DNA of 64,000 nucleotides from the NCBI GenBank assembly GCA_022749755.1, contig CM040447.1, positions 2,227,545 through 2,291,544 on the forward strand, written 5' to 3'. Positions 56,166 through 64,000 of this stretch are shown one piece after another (positions within the stretch are counted from its first letter, which is position 1; every line of letters begins with the position of its first letter). Below the pieces are notes generated by a model. That model saw only the letters and a list, made by a program, of their open reading frames with translations, searched no databases and had not been told where the DNA came from. This DNA is from Azadirachta indica. Taxonomy: Eukaryota; Streptophyta; Magnoliopsida; Sapindales; Meliaceae. Made by a program: the position numbers and the translations under genes.

Positions 56166-57754
56166 ATATTTATACTAATTGATAAAGGGAGCATTAATTC
56201 GACCTAACGATAATAAACAAAAGTGCTACTTGGGAGGCAACCCAAAGGGAGTTCCTTTTTCTTTTCCTTCTCATTTTTGCATTTATATTTTGGTTATTTT
56301 TGCTTTTTCCTTGCATTTCGCCTTGCATTGGGGACAATGTAAGTTTCAAGTATGGGGGAAGGGATTTAGGTTGTGTGTTTTTAATTTTTTTTTTAAAAAA
56401 AAGGAGAGTTATTGCTCTTTGTTTTTGAAGAATTTTGGTTGTGTATATCATGAGCAAGATGAATTAAGCTTGAAAAAATTCATAGCATGATTGAATAAGT
56501 AATCTTCCAGCCTAAAATTAGTTGGTCTAGTTATTTTCCTTGAGAATGGTAGTGACTGAATTCAGTAGACAAAATGCTCATGAGATTTTGAGCCTTTAGA
56601 CTGACACATCCATATCAGTTTCATTATTTTCTTTCATGTGAGATATTCTTCCATGGATTTGTTTCTCTAGAACTTGCCTTGATTCTCTTTGAGGTCATAT
56701 CGATACATGCATTCACGATTATGATTGAGGCCCCTTTTTGTTTTAAGCTACTTAAGCCAAATAGCCTACCTTGTAATTATTGTTTTTCCTTTGTTAAACC
56801 CCTTTGAGCTTTATTGGCTTTTGTCTTTGAGAGCCCACATTACAAACTTTAAACCTGAAAAATAATGTCTTCATCCAAGCTGTTGAGCTAGTGGAGCGTT
56901 GTTCATCTTTATGACATATATAGGTGTGCAAGAAATAAATGTGGGGCTATCTAGATTTGTGGTGTGGTTATTACTGGTGAAATGAAACATGGTTTCATTC
57001 TCAATTTGTGAGTTTTATTGTTAAAAAAAAAAGAAAAAAGAAAAAAAAAGAAAAGGGTGATGGAGGAAATTGCTTTTGATGTTGCAAACTATCCATGTTC
57101 ATAATCCCTCTTAAAATTCTAAGAAAGGGGTCTGTTTATACATGATATATACCAAGGTGGAAGCTAGCTTTGCAAAGCATTGTTTTCTGCAAAGCCGAAA
57201 AGTGTTCCTTTGATTGGTCTCCTTTTCAATGCAGGATTTTCTCGTGGTTTAAATGCTTTGTAGCCAAATTGAAGAAATTGGAATGGAGTGATTGGTTTTA
57301 CATGTCTTGTACATTTTGAGCTTGAGTTGATTCATTTTTCGCTCCACTAGTTTTAACAGCTTTTGAGCCATATTCCCAAATATTTCCCACCTTGATCCTA
57401 AACCCCATTACAACCCTTGAAAAGTCCTCATGATTCGTGTTATGTTTGTGATCCTGGTGGTGGAGAATGAGAAGACATGCAAGCTTATGGTAGATCATTT
57501 CCAATGGAATGAATTTGAGCGCAAAACTTACCCTACAAACACATGAGAGTCGAGTGTTTATTTCCGTAAGGGTCTACTTATTTAGTTTATTCCATCTTCA
57601 AGTGAAAATGCTTGCTAATTAATTGTAAGTTGTTTAAGAATGTTTGTTCTTGGTCTGCTATGAGTTTTGAAGAGCTTGGTTGTTCTTTATTGATGGCGTT
57701 GTAACCTTACTATCTTTGGGAAAGTGAATTTGAGTTTTGCCCGAGGACGAGCAA
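56166..57754 (+). other. A2 non-coding spacer
   Basis: About 1.6 kb. The frame at 56179-56490 starts by reading the post-pol segment (GGNPKGVPFSF) and is not a convincing gene. A/T runs at 56381-56402 and 57025-57054. No env-like frame is seen. It ends TTTGCCCGAGGACGAGCAAG before the polypurine tract, a segment also at the window's left end (positions 1-11). Confidence 0.8.
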
Positions 57755-57774
57755 GAGTTAAGTGTGGGAGAATT
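57755..57774 (+). other. A2 polypurine tract
   Basis: AGAGTTAAGTGTGGGAGAATT region directly before the LTR start TGATAAG; compare GTGTGGGGGAATT at 18-30. Confidence 0.85.
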
Positions 57775-58782
57775 TGATAAGAATGCAGAATGTCATATTT
57801 TTCTCCCTTAATTTTCTAGTTCTTTATGTTTATTGCGTTCTTAAATGTACTCATTATTCCCATATTTTGATTCAGGATGCAAATGAAGACATTAAGTGCA
57901 AAACGAAGCTAATTGCAGGATTTTGGACAGTTTCGACATTGCTTCGTAATCTGGGCATAACTTTCTCATCCAAACTTGACCTGAGATGATTCAAGATGCC
58001 AAACTATCATCATGGCCCTGCGTGGTTAAACTTTTATAATTGGTCGAAGGAAACAGAAGCCTCAGAATTAATAAAACTATGAGATTTAATTTGATTCTTA
58101 TTGTTTAATTTATGCTTGAATAACGAATGTTCTTCTGATTTTCATGATTGTTTAATTTAATTACTAAGAGGAGCTACTAGTTTATTATTCGTTGCAATCT
58201 ACCGTTAAGACAGATATCAAATCAATAATTGTTTGATTCCTCTGATTGGTGAAGCAATTAGGATTTAATGATTTGCTGTGTCAAAAATTATTAAATTTTA
58301 AGAAGAATGTTCAACTAAACTAAATGCAACCGCTTGTGCTTGCATTGTTTAGATTAATTGATGTCTCTAATTCTTAAAACCACTAAATTAAACCTTTAGG
58401 ACTTTACTTGGGTTATTTGGTAGTTAGGGTTAATTAGATCACTTATTTTCTAATTAACTACAACTAAGAAGAGATAGGAAAAATACCTTCAACAATGAAT
58501 ATTCAAAGTGTAAATTAATATATTCCAATATCGATGATCAGTTGTAAAATTCTGATGGTGGATGTTGACTTAGACCATGTTTTATTCTTTTGATTGATTT
58601 TAATATTCAAATTTGAATTGTTCCTTAATTGTTTTCTTAAAACTGTTTTCCTTATATTCAAAACACCCCCCAATCCTTATTCACGTAACCATAAAATTAG
58701 GCTAAATACTCTCTGTGGGAACAATCCTTACTCGCACCACTACATATATCTTGTTTAGGAGTTTAGGTTTTACTTTTGGTTG
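57775..58782 (+). repeat. A2 3' LTR, internally deleted and 3'-truncated
   Basis: Starts TGATAAGAATGCAG. About 410 bp present in A0 (roughly 250-660) are missing at 57999/58000. The last 15 bases or so of the LTR are lost at 58782, where a D fragment begins. Without the outer end no target duplication can be read. Confidence 0.9.
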
Positions 58783-58870
58783 ACCGTAACAATAAACCAC
58801 TGCCCATATCTTGCCAAAGTCTAGATTACTTGGATTTAATTTCTTCATGACTTCAAAGCCTATGACTTTC
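58783..58870 (-). pseudogene. D-family pol fragment (RNase H-integrase linker)
   Basis: The minus-strand frame reads KVIGFEVMKKLNPSNLDFGK, resembling the linker between RNase H and the integrase zinc finger in plant chromoviruses. D2 breaks off at the corresponding position (SSMQVK, 61000). It lies inverted against the D2 LTR that begins at 58871. The frame extends into neighbouring LTRs on both sides, which is accidental. Confidence 0.6.
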
Positions 58871-59637
58871 TGACACGGGAGTGTCTGAACATCAAGAGCA
58901 GAATTAAGTGTCAATAAGTTCAAGAAGATTATCCTAATTTACTAAATTATGAAGACACTGTTAGAGGGATAATTTTAGAATTCAAACTATATTCACTGAA
59001 ATAATATTTCAGAAAGAAGTTGGTAACACTGAAAAGTTGAAGAAGTAAGTTTTCTATAGAATTTTACAGTTTAACATTTGGAGTTCTCTAAAGAAACTTA
59101 TGGTAATTTCTTCACAACATATTAATTTTTAAGGCAAAATCTGGAAGTATGAATTTTAGAGATTTTTTAGCTTAAATTCAATGTGTTTTGTTTAATTTCT
59201 AGATGATAGAAGGATTTGGTGAGTTGTAATTTAAAGTCTTAGCTATTTTGGTTTATTTTTAAAGAATTTTAAATATTTGTATTCATTTGTCAAAGTGAGG
59301 TAATAGTTGTTGGCCTAACCATTGAAATTTTTAGGGGTTGTTGGCCTAATTTTTGACATTTCTTTCCTTATAAAAGCCTATATAAACGCTTCAAGCATGT
59401 AGTATTGAAATAAAGTTATTTTGAGTTGAGTTTAATTAAAATTCGTGTGTTTTATACTTCGTATCTCTCGGAAAATTTTCAGAGTGGTGAGTTTATTTTG
59501 ACTTCTACAACCTTTAGCAGCAAATTAGAGTGGTATTTCTGTATCTCATTTGTTGTAAACCTTAGGAGGAGAACTTGTTTCAACTCTTATTTAGTAAAAA
59601 CCTATATCCCCACACAAACCCCCATTTTCCGGTATCA
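58871..59637 (+). repeat. D2 5' LTR (767 bp)
   Basis: Starts TGACACGGGAGTGTC, ends TTTTCCGGTATCA, matches D1. It contains an extra stretch near 59300-59350 in which GTTGTTGGCCTAA occurs twice around ATTGAAATTTTTAGGGG. D1 lacks this, but D3 (63802-64000) shares it. Confidence 0.9.
59379..59387 (+). promoter_or_regulatory. TATA box of D2 LTR
   Basis: TATATAAAC, at the same place as TATATAAAGG in D1. A second TATA-like string, CTTATAAAAG, lies just upstream at 59368. Confidence 0.5.
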
Positions 59638-59640
59638 ATT

Positions 59641-59652
59641 TGGTATTAAAGC
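59641..59652 (+). other. D2 primer-binding site, degraded iMet type
   Basis: TGGTATTAAAGC, two mismatches from TGGTATCAGAGC, three bases after the LTR end. Confidence 0.7.
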
Positions 59653-59783
59653 TGAAAGATCCTTTTCAAAACTTGAGAGTATCTGTAACTTGTGAAGTTA
59701 TGGCAGCTTGTCATTACCTAAAGTCTTTTGAGTTTAGTTCCCCAATCACCAAAGCTTATCCTCATAATACTTAATTACAAGAT

Positions 59784-60221
59784 ATGAGAAGACAATTTAA
59801 TCAAATTCAACTACTTTTTGAGGTATATGAAAATCTACAAAAAAGTCAGCAACATGAAGAAATTGTTTATGAAAATCTTATTGACGAAGGAGATAGAGAA
59901 GACTACATGGAGGCAGAATATAAAGACTGCATAGAGGAAGAAGATGATGTGCAACATTTCTGTGAATCCATTGTTGAAGCGGAAGAAGAGGAAGACTACA
60001 CAGAAGCAAAGTATGATGACTACGCAGAGGAGGAAGAAGATGAGGCAAAACCTATTCATAGGACCTTTGAAGGAGCAAAATTTCATGAAGATGAAATAGA
60101 GACTGAAGTGGAAAAGTTTAGGAAAGGAGATGAAGAAGTTGAAAGAAAGGTAACCAAACACTACTTTGTTTCATTGAGGAGAAGTATCAAAATGAAACTT
60201 GGTTTGAAATTGTTTCTATGA
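59784..60221 (+). pseudogene. D2 acidic open frame at the gag position
   Basis: A 145-residue frame with ATG about 130 bp after the PBS. The N-terminus (MRRQFNQIQLLFEVYENLQ) is helix-like, as at the start of chromovirus gag. It is followed by strongly acidic, imperfectly repeated segments (EGDREDYMEAEYKDCIEEED, EEEEDYTEAKYDDYAEEEED), then a basic end. No capsid or zinc-knuckle motif was seen. It may be a gag N-terminus with expanded acidic repeats, or a non-gag frame. Downstream sequence jumps to pre-RT, so the capsid is deleted. Confidence 0.5.
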
Positions 60222-61002
60222 AGTGTTATCATATAAATAGATATCCTTAGAGATATAGTAGAAAGAACATGTATAGTGGTTTTAAAAGTACTTATTCTTT
60301 TAAGAAGGGTGGTTTTTTAAGAGTGTTTTAAATCCCGACAATATGAAAAGTGTTACTAACCTTTCAAAGGAGAAGGAAATATTTTTCTTACTCTTTTCAA
60401 GTTTAAAAGAAAGGCAAAGAAGAGTGGCAATATTTTTGATCTTCTTGTTTTAGGAGAAAATGAAGATGGCCATGAACCACCACAGATCGTAAAGCATCTT
60501 TTTGAAGAGTTTTGTGATGCTGTTCCAGAGGAAATTTCACCTAGACTTCATAACATGCAAAGCTTCAATGGAGTGACCTCATATTACTGGAGATTCATAA
60601 AAAATTTCAACACCATTGCTACAATCATTGAATGCTTGAAAGCTTTCTCGTTCAAGTGGACAAGTGAAGCAAAATAGAGTTTCGAACATCTAAAGAAGAA
60701 GGTAATTGAAACTTGTATACTAGCACTTTTAGATTTTAATATAATCTCTCAAGATGAATTTGAAACTTTTAATGTTGAAATTGGAGCTGTTTTAAGTCAA
60801 AAACACAACTCTATTGTTTTTTTTGATGAAAAAGTACGTGATGCAAGAAGGAGACAACAAAGAATTAATCGAAGGCATGACAAATGGATAGAGTTTCGTC
60901 AATCTTTGAAATTTACCATCGAGCACAAATCTAGAGTTCAAAATGTTGTAGCTGATGCACTTAGTCGAAAACATTCCTTGCTATCCTCAATGCAAGTGAA
61001 AG
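60222..61002 (+). pseudogene. D2 pol remnants (pre-RT, RT thumb, RNase H pieces)
   Basis: After a short unassigned stretch, about 60330-60590 has the pre-RT segment (VKHLFEEFCDAVPEEISPRL). The RT palm is missing. From 60575: VTSYYWRFIKNFNTIATIIE (thumb), a TAG at 60676, the RNase H start FNVEIGAVLSQKH, a deleted middle, then NRRHDKWIEFRQSLKFTIEH and NVVADALSRKHSLLSS. It stops at the B5 LTR (61003). Chromovirus-like; too short for clade placement. Confidence 0.75.
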
Positions 61003-61399
61003 TGATAAATCAATATTTTTCCTAATATTTTATTATGTTTATATCCTTTATTCATATATTTTATCTTATAATTTTATTACTTTGAGCTTCTTTTTATTAC
61101 TTGTAGGAATTACTATAGAAAGCGCAAAAACATATCCAAGATACTGGAAGGCCCGTATTTACTGAATATAGTCTGTATTTTCTAGCATAACTTTATCTTC
61201 AATACTCATATTTGGGTGATACAAAATAATTTGAAAACTAGACATAATGATTTACAACACTACATTTCAAAAAGAAAGCAAATGTTGAAGTTTTGAGGGT
61301 CAAAACTTCAGCTGGAAAGAAGATAACTGGGAGACAAACTTTCCTTGACATGTGGGAAAGTGTAAACATATTTTGGGATTTTGACTTTCCTATTAAAAT
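61003..61399 (+). repeat. B5: B LTR fragment
   Basis: Starts with the exact LTR terminus TGATAAATCAATATT inside D2 pol. About 290 bp are missing at about 61357, and the copy ends at 61399 in TTTCCTATTAAAAT, where E2 begins. Confidence 0.88.
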
Positions 61400-61675
61400 T
61401 GATACGAACCTCGCCAATATCGTGACGAAACCCAACACCGAATATAGTAAAATCCCCAAGATTTCCTCAAGACGCAAGTTTATAGAGTTTTAACCCGATA
61501 CCTATCTACATAAGAACAAAGACTATGATTTAATCAAACGCCACACCAAGAATCTTTAAGAAAACACTTAAGAATCTAGATGATAAGTTTGGTTGTTTTG
61601 AATGCCACAAGAAATTAAACTTAAAAATTTTAAGAACAAGAACTTATAAGAAATAATTTAACATTCAAAATTCAA
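61400..61675 (-). repeat. E2 3' LTR remnant
   Basis: Last part of an E LTR with the intact outer terminus TGATACGAACC (inverted). It joins gag in such a way that the gag frame runs into LTR sequence (QQLNLNFEC, then stop). Confidence 0.87.
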
Positions 61676-62491
61676 ATTCAATTGTTGCTCAACTTTGATG
61701 GCTTGGTGTACCATATCTGTCAACTCTACATAATATTGCATGTCCACTACGTTTGCGATCTCACGATTTAAAACATGTAAGAATCTAGCCATGGTAGCTT
61801 CTCTATCCTCCTCTACATTTGCTCGGATTATAGCAACTTCCATCTCTTTGTAGTATTCATCTACGCTTTTAGATCCTTGAGTGAGACATTGCAATTTGTT
61901 GAACAACTCCTGATGGTAGTAGCTTGGAATGAAACGTCTTCTCATTATTGTCTTCATCTTGTCCCACGTTTCATCAGGATGTTCTAGATTTTTTCTCCTA
62001 TCCTTCAACAATCGATCTCGGAGTTTTACCTTTTTGATTTTGGAGTAGTTGTGACAATTAAAAATCATCTTTATTTTCTTCTCCCACTCTAAATAAGCTT
62101 CAGGATCGTTTCTATCTTAGAACGATGAAATTTTTATCTTAATACTTCTTAAAACATCATCCAACTTAGGTCTACCCAACCTAGCTTCTTTATTCCTATA
62201 ACCATGCAAAATCCTGCCCTCATTCATTGGTGATTCATCTAACTCCTCATCATCTTCAACATTACCCCATTGTACCCTTGGTTGCACTTGCCTAGGTGGT
62301 TGTCTAATAGAAGAGCTTTGATGCTGTCTTCTTGATGTCTCTTCTTCCAACCTATCCATCCTCTCATGGATTGGTTCTAACTCAACCCTCATCATCCGTC
62401 TCATCTCCCCCAATAACACCTGCAATTGTAGGTTTGGGGTAGTTGGTTATTGTAACCCCGAGATTGAATTTTCTTCTTGATTGTGGGGCAT
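61676..62491 (-). pseudogene. E2 gag
   Basis: ATG at 62491 (MPHNQEEN), with a TAA in the first 20 codons. The frame is open at 62425-62117: MRRMMRVELEPIHERMDRLE, a Gln/Arg-rich stretch (RRQHQSSSIRQPPRQVQPRV), an acidic segment DDEELDESPMNEG. A TAA near 62117 interrupts it. The capsid part (62068-61676) has IFNCHNYSKIKKVKLRDRLL, PDETWDKMKTIMRRRFIPSY, LTQGSKSVDEYYKEMEVAII, DMQYYVELTDMVHQAIKVEQ. The zinc knuckle region is deleted. Only two stops interrupt it: the best preserved E gag here. Confidence 0.85.
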
Positions 62492-63013
62492 ATTTTAAAT
62501 CTGCAAAATAAAGTTAGAAACCTCACAAGCAATCCCTCACGTGTTTTCACTCACTCTCGTGTTTGAACACTAAAATGTTCTCACACTCGCACACTCTTAT
62601 TCAAAATTTTAGTGACAATTTTAAGATGAGAAGCAACCAAAATAAATCACAAGATTCAATAAGCAATTCTTAAGAAATTGATGCAAGCAATGATAATATT
62701 GGATCAAGAATAAGGAATATGAGGCCAATACTACAAGAAATTATGAATATAATAGATAATAATAATTCTCTCCTTTTTTTCTCTTTTTTTTTGCTTTATT
62801 TCTTTTCTTTTTTAAAGGAAGTAGAAATGAAAATATTAACTCAAAATAAATTGAAGGAAGTAAAACACAAAATTGAAATTTAGACCAATCAAGGAGGAAT
62901 TTGGCCACAATATATATATTTTTTGTATTTCTTTTTTTTTTTAAAATTCTAATTGAAGAAGTAAAGGAACAACGAAGATGTAAAGGATACTTTAAACTTG
63001 CCTTGGAACCAAA
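62492..63013 (-). other. E2 untranslated leader
   Basis: Non-coding, homologous to the E1 leader (6037-6549), with pyrimidine runs near 62770-62815 and 62925-62942. The minus-strand frame 63106-62741 spans PBS and LTR and is low-complexity, hence not a gene. Confidence 0.7.
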
Positions 63014-63025
63014 GCTCTGATACCA
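63014..63025 (-). other. E2 primer-binding site, tRNA-iMet type
   Basis: Minus strand TGGTATCAGAGC, exact, two bases after the LTR end. Confidence 0.9.
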
Positions 63026-63327
63026 AATGATACGAACCTCACCAATATCGTGATGAAACCTAACACTGAATATAGTAAAGAACCTCAAGATTTTCCAAAG
63101 ACGCAAGTTTATAGAGCCTTGACTGATATCTATCTAGATAAGAATCAAGACTATGATTTACTCAAACGCCATACCAAGAATTTTTAAGAAAACACTTAAA
63201 AATCTAGATGATAAGTTTGGTTATTTTGAACGCCACAAGAAATTAAAACTTGAAGAGCTTAAGAACAATAACTTATAAGAAATAATTTAACACTCAAAAT
63301 TTCTTGTTTAATTTCAAGAAATGAAAG

Positions 63328-63339
63328 CCTTTTTATAGT
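63328..63339 (-). promoter_or_regulatory. TATA box of E LTR
   Basis: Minus strand CTATAAAAAGGC, conserved in E1 (6863-6874) and nearly so in E0 (1438-1449). Confidence 0.5.
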
Positions 63340-63459
63340 CAAATATAAAGGGAAAATGTTAAAAGTTAGGTTATCAATCTTACCTAATAATTTGACAAAA
63401 TAAATTTAAACTTTATGACTTTTAAAACCTATAAATTTCAAACATGAAAACGTAAGCAA

Positions 63460-63484
63460 TGACGTCGAATGTTTATGACGTAAG
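63460..63484. promoter_or_regulatory. TGACGT motifs in E2 LTR
   Basis: TGACGTCGA (63460) and TGACGTAAG (63476). The site corresponding to the first one in E0/E1 has been lost by a deletion. Confidence 0.45.
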
Positions 63485-63801
63485 TAATTACATCATTTTA
63501 AAATTCTTAAAATTATACAAATGGACTATAATTTTTGAACATTTTCATATTAGTCTCTAATAACTTGAATGATGTTTATTGAGCCTAACTTTTCAACACG
63601 TGTATCTTGAATTGTATTTTAGTCTCACACATCTTTTTAATTAGTCTATTTAAGGCACCTTCTGATGTCTTGACTCTAACTCTTATAATCGGTCCACTGA
63701 ACATGCTTAACGAATCATATATATGCTGCAATTGAGTGTTTCCAGCCTTACGTGTGAGTTTCTTCTCTTGTTTTCATGGTTGCGCAGCTTCGTTTGCATC
63801 A

Positions 63802-64000
63802 ACAACCCCTAAAAATTTCAATGGTTAGACTAACAATCATTACCTAACTTTGACAAATGAATACAAACATTTAAAATTCTTTGAAAATAAACAAAAACAG
63901 TAAGACTTTGAATTACAACTCACCAAATCCTTCTGTCATTTAGAAATTAAACAAAACATATTGAATTTAAGCAAAAAAATCTCTAAAATTCGTGTATCCA
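63802..64000 (-). repeat. D3: inverted D LTR fragment at the window end
   Basis: Aligns inverted to D2 59140-59345, including the ATTGAAATTTTTAGGGG block not present in D1. It is cut at 63802 by the outer terminus of E2. The rest lies beyond the window. Confidence 0.85.

Larger units (their letters stand above)
52650..58782 (+). mobile_element. A2: Athila-like element lacking its 5' half
   Basis: Plus strand: protease from its active-site region on, RT, RNase H, integrase (to about 56165), spacer, polypurine tract (57755-57774), 3' LTR (57775-58782). LTR 5', PBS, gag and the start of protease are absent, replaced by C3 and satellite. It is the best preserved pol in the window, with a 687-residue frame. 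Confidence 0.92.
61400..63801 (-). mobile_element. E2: pol-less E-family element
   Basis: Minus strand: complete 5' LTR (63801-63028), iMet PBS (63025-63014), leader (63013-62492), gag (62491-61676), then directly the last 276 bp of the 3' LTR (61675-61400). Protease, RT, RNase H, integrase, polypurine tract and the first half of the 3' LTR are missing. Flanks: AAAAT (61395-61399) and ACAAC (63802-63806), no target duplication, because B5 and D3 have been rearranged or truncated. Confidence 0.88.
63028..63801 (-). repeat. E2 5' LTR, full length (774 bp)
   Basis: Minus strand TGATGCAAACGAAGC ... GAGGTTCGTATCA. Reference copy of the E LTR. It contains the TATA-like box (63328-63339 inverted) and a reduced ACGT cluster (63460-63484). 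Confidence 0.92.

Noticed and set aside
56179..56490. 103-residue frame after A2 integrase as an env-like protein
   Set aside because: No signal peptide plus transmembrane arrangement of convincing quality, and a poly-T run produces the hydrophobic end; considered spacer.
58702..58923. 73-residue minus-strand frame as a gene
   Set aside because: It is assembled from A LTR, a D pol fragment and D LTR; only the middle part is protein-like, from the D integrase linker.

Overview
This window is repeat-dense, AT-rich plant nuclear DNA, most likely from a eudicot. It consists of nested, broken LTR retrotransposons and a tandem satellite. I found no convincing host gene, tRNA/rRNA gene, CRISPR array or bacterial feature in 64 kb. 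The species cannot be told from the sequence alone. Every retroelement reading frame is interrupted, so the coding entries are given as pseudogenes.

Five Ty3/Gypsy families can be separated by LTR sequence, primer-binding site (PBS) and pol. Family A has an LTR of about 1.46 kb starting TGATAAGAATG and a tRNA-Asp PBS. Family B has an LTR of about 1.38 kb starting TGATAAATCAA and a tRNA-Asp PBS. A and B both look Athila-like: long LTRs, a long non-coding spacer after pol, and a gag zinc knuckle. Family C has an LTR of about 0.84 kb and a tRNA-iMet PBS. Family E has an LTR of about 0.77 kb and a tRNA-iMet PBS. C and E look like chromoviruses of CRM type. Family D has an LTR of about 0.75 kb and an iMet-like PBS, and is chromovirus-like and very degraded. 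The other main component is a satellite with a monomer of about 146 bp.

Layout: 1-1332 end of an A element (A0); 1333-1948 E LTR (E0); 1949-3696 satellite array 1, inverted; 3697-6910 deleted E element (E1, minus); 6911-7594 E gag fragment (E3, plus); 7595-12563 C element (C2, minus) split by the solo B LTR B3 at 9701-10970; 12564-31379 composite on the minus strand with an A 5' half (A1: LTR, gag, protease) and a B 3' half (B4: integrase, spacer, LTR). A C element (C1, 18058-28325, plus) lies inside A1, and a B element (B2, 19740-24078, minus) lies inside C1. Then 31380-32427 end of a D element (D1); 32428-38775 satellite array 2; 38776-48846 nearly full-length B element (B1, plus); 48847-51817 satellite array 3, which is array 2 continued; 51818-52649 C LTR (C3, minus); 52650-58782 A element lacking its 5' half (A2, plus); 58783-61002 D fragments (D2); 61003-61399 B LTR fragment (B5); 61400-63801 pol-less E element (E2, minus); 63802-64000 inverted D LTR (D3).

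The order of events is partly readable. B1 inserted into the satellite, leaving a near-perfect 5-bp target duplication. C inserted into A, then B2 into C with a perfect GTGGA duplication, and B3 into C2. Later deletions and exchanges with little or no homology produced hybrid elements with mismatched LTRs. The same C-into-A junction occurs twice in opposite orientation (18057/18058 and 52649/52650), so part of the locus was duplicated or exchanged through C LTRs. CRM-like elements beside a nucleosome-sized satellite suggest centromeric or pericentromeric heterochromatin; this is inference. I found no undescribed functional system. The most interesting points are the satellite, the hybrid elements, the pol reading frame that continues into the LTR in families C and E, and a bZIP-type site cluster in the E LTR.
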